Below, in pieces: positions 31,871-38,612 of a DNA stretch of 40,627 bases. A model generated the notes under the pieces. It saw only the letters and a list, made by a program, of their open reading frames with translations, did no database searches and had not been told where the DNA came from. Within the stretch, counting starts at the first letter, position 1. Every line of letters begins with the position of its first letter. The DNA comes from a candidate division TM6 bacterium GW2011_GWE2_41_16 (lineage in GTDB: Bacteria; Babelota; Babeliae; Babelales; Babelaceae). The DNA lies in the NCBI GenBank assembly GCA_000996695.1, contig LCAT01000006.1:1-40627 (forward strand). The letters are read 5' to 3'. The position numbers and the translations under genes are program-made.

Positions 31871-33250
31871 ATGTTATTGGTTGAATATCGTACCAGACGC
31901 TGTGCTCTATTTGTTGTTGGGCTATTGTTTTGTTTTTTTTTATGCGCAGAACCCGAGCTGGTAAAAACGGCAGCTTCTGAGGCTTTTGCGTCTGCTTTGT
32001 CCTACAAACAAAACACCTATGATCGTATACAATTTATTCACCGTATTATAGGAATGTCCGAAAAAGATTTTGCGACACTTTCTACTGAAAAACGCCAGGG
32101 ATTTGTGTTTTCGGATGGAGAAAGCTCTTTTTTGCGGACATCATGCGGTACGTTTGCCGTAGGTTCTTTTGAAGTTAAAAATATTCAAGAACTCAGAGAT
32201 TTATGGGCTGCAAAACAAAAAAAGAATATCTCGGCAGGGAAGGGTTTTTTGAGAGTTGTCGAGGGCGTAGGGACAAAAAACAGTTCATGGTTTAGGTCTT
32301 TTGTTGATATTGGTGCATTGCAAGCGAATCCGTGTAACAAGGGAACAGCCTTTCAGGTAGCGTCTAATTTTAATGCATTGGAAGCTGGTGGAGATCCTTG
32401 TGATGGTGTGACGCGCTATTTGTACACAACTGCGCAAGGTGAAGAAGCATCAATTTCTGCAGCGCCGGCAGCCATATACAGAATGTATTTTGCCCAGCAT
32501 CATGGAGTAGTAGGTCAGTTTGAGCAACAGATTAATTTTTTAGAAGACGTGCCGCTTCCCCATGGTGGAACTTTTGGAGTAGGGCGGGTGCACAATGGAT
32601 ACCTTGAAGTGCAGCATGGTGGAGTTCTTTCTAAACCCGGAACAATGCTCTCTTTTGCTGAAATGGAACGTTTGATTCCCCTGGTAAAAGTTGGGGTTCA
32701 CTCACAGGTACAGGTTACCAGTGGTTTAGCGATGCTTCCGCCGAACGGATACTCCGCAAAAACTTGGGACGCCAAATCTTTGATGGAAAAATCTCTCAAA
32801 GGGGAAAATGTTATTGTTGATGATCCAGAGCAACGCGTAACCCAAATTTTTACTGCTGCTCAAAATTTGGCGCAATTAGGCACAGGCACCTGTTGGGACG
32901 ATATGGCACGCATGCTTTTGCATGCAGCATATGAAGGCACCGTACGCGCAGCCTATGTTTCAGGCTGTTCAAAATTATATCTCACGCTGGTCGGTGGGGG
33001 TGTTTTTAATAATAGGATCGATTGGATCGTTGACTCTATTGAACGTGTTATGCCTCTGATTCGCGAAAGCGGTATGGAGGTGACGCTGGTCATATACAAT
33101 GGTGTTGATGTATCGGTACGCAATCGACTCAAAGCTATTATGCTTGCGGCAAATACGGGGTTTACTTTTTATACGGTATACAAAAATGATGGTGTATACA
33201 TGCTTTTTGATCAGGGAGAGCGTGGTTTTTATGAAAGAATGACTCTGTAA
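31871..33250 (+). CDS. Secreted protein of unknown function, possible macro-like C-terminal domain
   Basis: A 459-residue exported protein with a signal peptide (CALFVVGLLFCFFLCAEP). The centre has GTAFQVASNFNALE, DGVTRYLYTTAQGEEASISAAPAAIYRMYF and GQFEQQINFLEDV. The C-terminus has a conserved AYEGTVRAAYVSG and LYLTLVGGGVFNN. From memory, similar QVASQFNxLE / QGPAxAI / QINxL blocks occur in uncharacterised proteins of algae, amoebae and large viruses. The LxLxGxGVFxN stretch recalls the phosphate-binding loop of macro domains (ADP-ribose binding), but this is unverified. ATG 31871 follows AAGGG by about 8 nt. It overlaps no neighbour and follows the second propeller gene by 10 bp. Confidence 0.75.
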   Translation: MLLVEYRTRRCALFVVGLLFCFFLCAEPELVKTAASEAFASALSYKQNTYDRIQFIHRIIGMSEKDFATLSTEKRQGFVFSDGESSFLRTSCGTFAVGSFEVKNIQELRDLWAAKQKKNISAGKGFLRVVEGVGTKNSSWFRSFVDIGALQANPCNKGTAFQVASNFNALEAGGDPCDGVTRYLYTTAQGEEASISAAPAAIYRMYFAQHHGVVGQFEQQINFLEDVPLPHGGTFGVGRVHNGYLEVQHGGVLSKPGTMLSFAEMERLIPLVKVGVHSQVQVTSGLAMLPPNGYSAKTWDAKSLMEKSLKGENVIVDDPEQRVTQIFTAAQNLAQLGTGTCWDDMARMLLHAAYEGTVRAAYVSGCSKLYLTLVGGGVFNNRIDWIVDSIERVMPLIRESGMEVTLVIYNGVDVSVRNRLKAIMLAANTGFTFYTVYKNDGVYMLFDQGERGFYERMTL

Positions 33251-33252
33251 AA

Positions 33253-33420
33253 GTGAAAAGGTTTGCAGTGGCTTGTGTAGTAAAAATTTCTCAAGAAAAG
33301 ATTGAGAAAATAGCTCGAGAAAACCCTGATTTGACCCATAAGTTTATTAAGCAGTTGCTCGTTGCGCAGCAAGAGATTGGAAATGGCGATGTAGATACTT
33401 TTTCTTTTTCCAAAAAGTAG
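33253..33420 (+). CDS. Possible small protein (55 aa)
   Basis: A GTG-initiated frame of 55 residues, MKRFAVACVVKISQEKIEKI at its start and FSFSKK at its end. It begins 2 bp after the preceding stop, so translation could be coupled. Composition looks coding (charged amphipathic helix), but there is no clear Shine-Dalgarno and I know no family. Confidence 0.4.
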   Translation: MKRFAVACVVKISQEKIEKIARENPDLTHKFIKQLLVAQQEIGNGDVDTFSFSKK

Positions 33421-33424
33421 GCCA

Positions 33425-33814
33425 CTATACCTTCGCGGTATCGCAATCATTTTGCAGTTTTCTTAGTGGATATGTATCCATAATAATTCTGAGCGTTGTA
33501 ATTTTATTTTCAGCATTAAACTCAAACATATCGACGGCTTCAAATTGAACTGTAAATTTTTCATCTCGTACGGCTACAATATCAAGATATGCAGCAGCTG
33601 TTATTTTATTCTCTCCGATAAACATATTTTTTAGTTCAACCTGAGTTCGTCGGCTTGTCTTAAATAAATTTTGGTAAAATTTTGGTGCCGATTTTTCACC
33701 AACCAAAAATGAAAATACTTTGGCATCTTCTGAAAATAAGCTGATCATTGTTTGGTAGTCATTTATTAGTAATGCCCTGCAATAAGATTGAATAATATCT
33801 TTGTACGAAATCAT
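33425..33814 (-). CDS. NTF2-like / SnoaL-like protein
   Basis: A 129-residue protein of the NTF2-like superfamily, a cone-shaped alpha+beta fold that serves as a small-molecule enzyme or binding module. The pattern YCRALLINDYQTMISLFSEDAKVF at the start, a central beta section AAAYLDIVAVRDEKFTVQFEAVDMFEFNAENKITTLRI, and the total length are typical. No catalytic Asp/His pair of ketosteroid isomerases can be claimed. AAGGA lies just before the ATG. It is convergent with the plus-strand run, 5 bp after the small ORF. Confidence 0.8.
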   Translation of the reverse strand: MISYKDIIQSYCRALLINDYQTMISLFSEDAKVFSFLVGEKSAPKFYQNLFKTSRRTQVELKNMFIGENKITAAAYLDIVAVRDEKFTVQFEAVDMFEFNAENKITTLRIIMDTYPLRKLQNDCDTAKV

Positions 33815-33861
33815 TGACGTCCTTGTAAAAATTTGAAGAGAAGCACTTTTTATGCAGTTTT

Positions 33862-33981
33862 TTACCGTTCATTCGCTTCATCTCTGTTAAATTTGAACCC
33901 TTTAGTTTTTATGCTCATTGTGTCAAATCGAGCTTTTCGAACTTTGCGAGCTTTACGGATTTTTTTAATTTTTTTTGCCAT
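33862..33981 (-). CDS. Very small basic protein (39 aa), tentative
   Basis: MAKKIKKIRKARKVRKARFD followed by an Asn/Glu-containing end. Lys and Arg dominate the first half, as in small nucleic-acid-binding or ribosome-associated peptides. ATG 33981 is chosen because upstream in-frame sequence runs into the tRNA operon terminator. A weak AAAGAAAG lies upstream. No family is recognised; it could be noise in A-rich DNA. Confidence 0.4.
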   Translation of the reverse strand: MAKKIKKIRKARKVRKARFDTMSIKTKGFKFNRDEANER

Positions 33982-34047
33982 AAACACTTTCTTTACAGTC
34001 TGTGCACGGTGTTTTTTGCATTGACTGCGTAGTGATGTTTTTACGCA

Positions 34048-34082
34048 TAAAAAAACCCGCACTTTTCATGCGGGATTTTTTT
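34048..34082 (-). terminator. Terminator of the tRNA operon
   Basis: CCCGCA (34056-34061) and TGCGGG (34069-34074) flank a 7-nt loop. A and T runs lie on the two sides. It is 14 bp beyond the tRNA-Asp 3' end. Confidence 0.85.
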
Positions 34083-34095
34083 ATTCCAGATTTTC

Positions 34096-34172
34096 TGGCG
34101 GGGCCAACGAGACTCGAACTCGCGACCTTCCGCGTGACAGGCGGACGCTCTAACCAACTGAGCTATGGCCCC
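34096..34172 (-). tRNA. tRNA-Asp (GTC)
   Basis: The cloverleaf has acceptor GGGGCCA/TGGCCCC, D arm GCTC...GAGC, anticodon stem TCCGC/GCGGA with loop CTGTCAC (anticodon GTC), T loop TTCGAGT, discriminator G and an encoded CCA. It is last in a three-tRNA operon. Confidence 0.95.
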
Positions 34173-34183
34173 AGAATTTTTTT

Positions 34184-34259
34184 TGGCTCCTCGGGCTGGA
34201 CTCGAACCAGCGACCTTACGATTAACAGTCGTGTGCTCTACCAACTGAGCTACCGAGGA
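34184..34259 (-). tRNA. tRNA-Asn (GTT)
   Basis: Acceptor TCCTCGG/CCGAGGA, anticodon loop CTGTTAA (anticodon GTT), T loop TTCGAGT, discriminator G and encoded CCA. The outermost anticodon-stem pair is C-A. It is the middle gene of the cluster. Confidence 0.95.
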
Positions 34260-34293
34260 ATCAAATCGTATAACTTTCAAGGTGTTCATTTTA

Positions 34294-34369
34294 TGGTGGG
34301 CGATGCAGGATTCGAACCTACGACCCTCAGTTTGTAAGACTGATGCTCTGCCAGCTGAGCTAATCGCCC
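34294..34369 (-). tRNA. tRNA-Val (TAC)
   Basis: Acceptor GGGCGAT/ATCGCCC, anticodon stem TCAGT/ACTGA with loop CTTACAA (anticodon TAC), T loop TTCGAAT, discriminator A and encoded CCA. It is first in the cluster. Confidence 0.95.
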
Positions 34370-34395
34370 GAGATATGTCAACTTCGATGGTTTTT

Positions 34396-34424
34396 ATCGT
34401 AATGTATGCGATATAAAATGTCAA
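34396..34424 (-). promoter_or_regulatory. Promoter of the tRNA-Val/Asn/Asp operon (TTGACA - 17 - TACGAT)
   Basis: On the minus strand TTGACA (34419-34424) and TACGAT (34396-34401) are 17 nt apart and end 26 bp before tRNA-Val. The -10 is identical to that of tRNA-Phe and both are followed by AAAAA. Confidence 0.8.
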
Positions 34425-34597
34425 AAAAAATAATGACGTTCTATACTATAAACCATATTGACCGGTGTTTTATGGCAAAGTTACAAAAATGGCTGTGGGT
34501 TATGTTTATTATGTGTCATGATCTCATATAAAGCATTTTGTGCATATTCACAGGTTGAGTTTATTTTTAACAATTTTTTTTCAAAAGGGGTTTTATT

Positions 34598-35518
34598 ATG
34601 CCTTGGTTTACACGGTTTCTTATTAATCTTGCAGTGCTTTTATTATTTATAAAATTTCTTCCAGATATGATGTCAGGGGTAAAACATACCTACGAACATT
34701 TCGCGCATACCAAAACGAAGGTGGGTGTGGTAAGTATCAAACACATCATTACCGATGCAAACCCATATATTCATACGCTTAAAGAATTTTTCAAGGACAA
34801 TTCTATTAAAGCGATCGTTTTGCAATTTGATTGTCCCGGTGGTTGTTCAGGATCATCACAGGCTCTCGCTCTTGAGCTTCAACAGCTTAAAAAAGATTAT
34901 CCAAAGCCGGTTGTGGCATATGTCGAAAATATGTGTGCTTCGGGTGCATATCATGTTGCTGCTGCTGCTGACTCGATCGTTTCAGTACCATCTGCAGTAG
35001 TTGGTAGTATTGGTGTGTACATCGCACAGCCATATTTCAAAGCGTTTATTGAGCATTACAAATTGCAGCTTAATTTTGTCAAAACCGGTAAATACAAAAC
35101 GACCGGTAACCCATTCGTTGAGCCAACGCCTGAAAAAACAGCATTGTTACAAAGCATGACTGATGATACGTACGCACAATTTGTGGCTGATGTATCGGCA
35201 ATGCGCCCAAAACTTGCGATAGCAAAATCGGCTGATTGGGCTGATGGTAAAGTCTTTACTGCAAAACAGGCTAAAGAGCTTGGCCTGGTTGATGTGCTCG
35301 GATCACAAAGTGCTTTAGTTAAAGAACTTAAGGACAAAACACATTTTGATAACGAAATTGATTGGGTTCATGGTCCAAAACACACGCTTATTACCGAGTT
35401 ATTCGGTTCAAGCGATGATGACCTCATGAGCCATGTAGGCAGTATCAAACAGTTGGAGCAGGTGTTTGCTCAGGGTTATGAGCAGTTAATGCGTCAGTCG
35501 CTTTCTCTGCAGGCTTAG
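34598..35518 (+). CDS. sppA: Signal peptide peptidase SppA-type S49 serine protease
   Basis: A 306-residue membrane-bound peptidase of family S49 (36-kDa form) that degrades cleaved signal peptides. An N-terminal membrane anchor covers about residues 5-20 (RFLINLAVLLLFIKFL). The nucleophile is S115 in MCASGAYHVAAAAD. The general-base lysine lies in VKTGKYKTTGNPF. DCPGGCSGSSQAL provides the oxyanion-loop region (usually NSPGG), and VVGSIGVY is typical. AAAAGGGG stands 10 nt before the ATG. The last 56 bp of the gene recur at 37273-37328. It suits a bacterium with so many exported proteins. Confidence 0.95.
   Translation: MPWFTRFLINLAVLLLFIKFLPDMMSGVKHTYEHFAHTKTKVGVVSIKHIITDANPYIHTLKEFFKDNSIKAIVLQFDCPGGCSGSSQALALELQQLKKDYPKPVVAYVENMCASGAYHVAAAADSIVSVPSAVVGSIGVYIAQPYFKAFIEHYKLQLNFVKTGKYKTTGNPFVEPTPEKTALLQSMTDDTYAQFVADVSAMRPKLAIAKSADWADGKVFTAKQAKELGLVDVLGSQSALVKELKDKTHFDNEIDWVHGPKHTLITELFGSSDDDLMSHVGSIKQLEQVFAQGYEQLMRQSLSLQA
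35463..35518. repeat. Direct repeat, copy 1 (3' end of sppA)
   Basis: Positions 35463-35518 match 37273-37328 at 53 of 56 positions, with 39 identical in a row (35476-35514). Here the segment encodes the end of SppA, including the stop TAG. Confidence 0.95.
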
Positions 35519-35568
35519 AGCTTTATATTTTGCTTGCTAATGGCGTCTTGGCCATGCAGTAAAAATTT

Positions 35569-35609
35569 AACAGGTCCGTTGGTGTTTGTTTGACATCAAT
35601 GGACCTGTT
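35569..35609. terminator. Bidirectional terminator between sppA and F-box/LRR gene
   Basis: AACAGGTCC (35569-35577) pairs perfectly with GGACCTGTT (35601-35609), and a further TTG/CAA pair is possible inside. T and A runs lie outside. It touches the stop codon of the gene on the minus strand. Confidence 0.75.
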
Positions 35610-37147
35610 TATTCGGCGAAGCCCATCAATTCGTCGAGGTGGGAATAATCTGCTTTCACACCTTCTTTTACATGAACCATTAGTAAAGGGACCGTTGCTG
35701 CGATAAACATGCCTTCTAAGAGGCCAAAAGCCAAAACGTTAACTAACGGTTTTTTTGTTTTGACAGTTGCATACTTCCACAATTTTTTTAATAGACCAGA
35801 TTTATACAAAAGGTATAGGCTAGCCGCTTCGGTTGCGGTGAGCAAAAGAGTTTTTTTATAATTTTTGAAGAACTTTTTATAGTGATGTCGCGCCCTATGT
35901 GGTATGGCGGCAGGTGGCGCTATGCGCTGATTTTCAAAAAATGCTTTGATAGCAGGTCTTCCATCAATTCTCATCGTTCCGATATTCAATGTTACAAGGT
36001 TATTATGTTGTTCAACTGCATTCGCAATGCGTGTGAGCTGAGCGGCTGGAATCGGTGTGTATATGCTTTCGCACGACAATACTTTTAATTGAGGGCAATG
36101 CTCAAGAATATTGAGGAGCTCGATGTCATTTGTTTCGCAGCTTAGGATAAGATTTTCGAGTGTTGGGGATTGTAGATCAAAAAAGAATGGACCACCGCGC
36201 AGATTAAAAATGTCACGGTCGATCTGTTGGATGTTTGTCGTTTTTAAAGAAGCTGTAACGACAACGGGATTATTATTAATCAACACAAGTCTATGACATG
36301 CAAGATCGGTTAAGTGGATGAGTGAAAAAATGGGACTATCACTGCACACTTCTGTTTCAAGTTCAGCTTTTTCAAGATTGGGAACTTTCTGAATGAATGA
36401 GTCAAGAGATGCTTTTCTGGTATGGCCATAAAATTTTTCTGATGAATCGCCACCCTTGATGGTGAGAATGCGCAGATAACAAAGGTCTTTCGAAGGTTTG
36501 AGCGGTATAAACGGTACAATAAGTTCTTGTAAATGAGGATACAGATTCCAGACGACATAAAAATATGGTGTCTCTTCCATAAATTTGACACGTGTTACTA
36601 CAGCGGTAGCTGGGTACGTATTCACATTCAAACCAGTAAATTGAACCATACCATCAAGTAGTCCGCCCAACTGCTGTGCATTTCCTGCATTAAATATGTG
36701 TTCTGTAGGTGGATAGTTATTATAGATATGTTCGCATATACGGTGAAGGCCGTGACACGAAAATTTAACGGCTCTAAGAGCTACTAATGTTCGATTATTT
36801 GTTGGCCTGTTTTGATGAGCAATGTTACGTTCTGTTGCAGTTTTATCTGCTTCAGTAAGAGGAGCTCTTATTGAGTGAATTGTAGTGTCGTTTAAGAGAA
36901 GAATTTTAATCAAAAGGTCTTCTGAGAGATGTCCAAAGTATGGTCCAAGATTTTCTCTTTCCTGCTGACTCAAAAGAATGTGTTGGACAGGTTCGGCCTG
37001 TTCTGCTTGTTCAGCCTGCAGGTCCGCTGGTGCTTGTGCGTTTACCTGAGTTGTTGGTTTTGAGGGGCCCTGTGCCGGAATTTGTTGCATGGCAATGATA
37101 GGAAGAGCCATGAGGCTGAAGAATAATGTGCAGACAAATTTTTTCAT
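35609..37147 (-). CDS. Secreted F-box-like / leucine-rich protein with C-terminal membrane helices (paralogue 1)
   Basis: A 512-residue exported protein with a signal peptide of residues 1-19 (FVCTLFFSLMALPIIAM). Residues about 73-130 look like an F-box (GHLSEDLLIKILLL, then an LR...FSCHGLHRI helix). Irregular leucine-rich repeats cover about 180-390 (LQELIVPFI, LRILTIKGG, LENLILSCETNDIELLNILEHCPQLKVLSCES). Two hydrophobic stretches near the end (LLLTATEAASLYLLY; LAFGLLEGMFIAATVPLLM) could insert into membranes. Paralogue 2 is at 38590-40443, with mreC between them. AAAGGA is 9 nt before the ATG. F-box proteins recruit targets to eukaryotic SCF ubiquitin ligases; a host-directed role is an inference from domain type and export. 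Confidence 0.75.
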   Translation of the reverse strand: MKKFVCTLFFSLMALPIIAMQQIPAQGPSKPTTQVNAQAPADLQAEQAEQAEPVQHILLSQQERENLGPYFGHLSEDLLIKILLLNDTTIHSIRAPLTEADKTATERNIAHQNRPTNNRTLVALRAVKFSCHGLHRICEHIYNNYPPTEHIFNAGNAQQLGGLLDGMVQFTGLNVNTYPATAVVTRVKFMEETPYFYVVWNLYPHLQELIVPFIPLKPSKDLCYLRILTIKGGDSSEKFYGHTRKASLDSFIQKVPNLEKAELETEVCSDSPIFSLIHLTDLACHRLVLINNNPVVVTASLKTTNIQQIDRDIFNLRGGPFFFDLQSPTLENLILSCETNDIELLNILEHCPQLKVLSCESIYTPIPAAQLTRIANAVEQHNNLVTLNIGTMRIDGRPAIKAFFENQRIAPPAAIPHRARHHYKKFFKNYKKTLLLTATEAASLYLLYKSGLLKKLWKYATVKTKKPLVNVLAFGLLEGMFIAATVPLLMVHVKEGVKADYSHLDELMGFAE

Positions 37148-37254
37148 GTGATAGTATCCTTTTCATTTTACTGAATTATTTTATAAATATATCACAACTG
37201 TAAAATTTTTTAAATTTATTTGCAATTGCGTGCCACAAATAAAAACTTGTGGAT

Positions 37255-38484
37255 TCAAGTGGTTGGCATGGATGTTTGTTCAGGATTATGAGCAGTTAAT
37301 GCGTCAGTCGCTTTCTCTGCAGGCGTAGCTTTTGTAGACCTCGAAAACAGCCTGTTGATAATGTTTCGATCATCGACAGGCTTACTTTTTTCTGAGGCTA
37401 TATCCGCTGGTTTTTGATTGGCGATCGTTTCGTTTTTTACTTTTTGATCACTAATTTTTGTCTCGCCTGATTGAGCTGGTGGTTGCTTTTTGATACTTGC
37501 GGTATCGACCGATGTTGTTTTGTTGGTTGTTTTATCAGCAACTATTCGATCGATAGCAGTAGGTTTATTCGCGACAGCGATGTCATTTTTATCTGCACCA
37601 GGTTTTTCTGTGATAGGTCTATCAATGTTCGGTCTATCGGTGATAGGTCGATCGGAGATCGTGATGTGTTCGGCGCTTTTTTGGATGAGGTAACAATCGC
37701 TAATGTGTGACACATCGATGGTCGGCTTAACGATAATGCGATGGTACAGATTATCTTTGTTCTCAAGACGCGTAATCATACCCAAGCAAAAACCGGGCGG
37801 GAAAATGTATCCGTCACCACGCGAGAGCACAAGATCGTCTGATTCGATTGGCACTAAATGGCTAACAAACATAAGCCGAGCGCTGTCGAGCAGGCCGCTG
37901 CCCTGATAGATTCCCTGGGCATTGGTCTTTGCCGTGTAAGCTGCAATTTTTGAGCGTGGGTCGGTCGTGAGCAGGATAGTGCTCGTGTGTGGTTCGAGCG
38001 AAATAATGCGTCCGATGATGCAGTTTTTGTACACAGCGCACATGGTCTCGGTGACCGCGTCTTCGCTTCCCGCATCAAGTACCAGGGTATGCTCTTTAGT
38101 TGATATGTTTTTTTTTATGATATGCGTGTGTATGAGCTTTTGTGCGGGATACGTGCTAATAAAGTCTTTGTCAGTGATCTGGCTTTTGAGCTCAGCGATG
38201 GTTTTTTGTTGATCAACATATCGCTCGAGCAAGTCATGATACGCATCTTTGTGTTGGTCTAATATGCCCTGAGCTTCCCGCCAGGTGAGGAGCGATGCAA
38301 GCCTTGTTTGGAGTGGGTGCACGCAGGTGTCCTCAAAAAAGGACACAGGAATGGTGCATACTTGATAAAAATGTTGGCAGTATGTTTTTGTGCGCTCGTG
38401 CGTAGAGATCGTGCACACAAGAATTAAGAGCAAACCGGCAACAATACGTTTACCTTCGAAATTTTCTTGATTATTCATATACAC
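37255..38484 (-). CDS. mreC: Rod shape-determining protein MreC with long low-complexity tail
   Basis: A 409-residue cell-elongation protein linking MreB to the PBP2/RodA machinery. An N-terminal membrane helix (IVAGLLLILVCTIST) is followed by a coiled coil at about 75-115 (AYHDLLERYVDQQKTIAELK). The beta-barrel domains contain TLVLDAGSEDAVTETMCAVYKNCIIGRI, ILLTTDPRSKIAAYT, GIYQGSG and SRGDGYIFPPGFCLGMI. They end near residue 275. The remaining about 130 residues are a hydrophilic tail with repeated DRP(I/N) units (ITDRPITDRPNIDRPITEK). Its end (about residues 388-405) is encoded by the antisense of the sppA 3' end copy. AGGA lies 8 nt before the ATG. No mreD follows. Confidence 0.9.
   Translation of the reverse strand: MYMNNQENFEGKRIVAGLLLILVCTISTHERTKTYCQHFYQVCTIPVSFFEDTCVHPLQTRLASLLTWREAQGILDQHKDAYHDLLERYVDQQKTIAELKSQITDKDFISTYPAQKLIHTHIIKKNISTKEHTLVLDAGSEDAVTETMCAVYKNCIIGRIISLEPHTSTILLTTDPRSKIAAYTAKTNAQGIYQGSGLLDSARLMFVSHLVPIESDDLVLSRGDGYIFPPGFCLGMITRLENKDNLYHRIIVKPTIDVSHISDCYLIQKSAEHITISDRPITDRPNIDRPITEKPGADKNDIAVANKPTAIDRIVADKTTNKTTSVDTASIKKQPPAQSGETKISDQKVKNETIANQKPADIASEKSKPVDDRNIINRLFSRSTKATPAEKATDALTAHNPEQTSMPTT
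37273..37328. repeat. Direct repeat, copy 2 (3' end of mreC)
   Basis: This copies 35463-35518 with three differences (37279, 37285, 37325). It is in the same plus-strand orientation, so mreC (minus strand) reads it antisense and obtains EKATDALTAHNPEQT from it. The next 107 bp (37148-37254) hold only a short CCACAA/TTGTGG hairpin at 37233-37252. Confidence 0.95.
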
Positions 38485-38512
38485 ACAGTCCTAAGGGATA
38501 ATAATGCGTAGT

Positions 38513-38612
38513 TTATGGCATTCGCCATTTTGACTTACACTAATTCGTTTATTTATTATATGTCGAAATCTCACTGTTGATGTGGATATTTAAATGAATC
38601 TTGCTGTAGATG
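38513..38612. repeat. About 100-bp dispersed repeat, copy B (mreC leader)
   Basis: This aligns with 8020-8119: the hairpin ATGGCATTCGCCAT, TTTTGACTTACAC, AATTCG, and an end with CTTGCTGTAGATG. The far end overlaps the last 22 bp of the F-box/LRR paralogue 2 coding region. A TATAAT hexamer on the minus strand lies at the position equivalent to TACAAT in copy A. Confidence 0.65.

Noticed and set aside
34002-34424. Frames of 111 and 127 codons over the tRNA cluster, on both strands
   Set aside because: They are translations of the three tRNA genes (a known artefact); the cloverleaf structures explain the sequence.
34458-34652. Small frame before sppA, including MAKLQKWLWVMFIM
   Set aside because: There is no Shine-Dalgarno, it overlaps the sppA start and its composition is not coding. 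It may be leader sequence.
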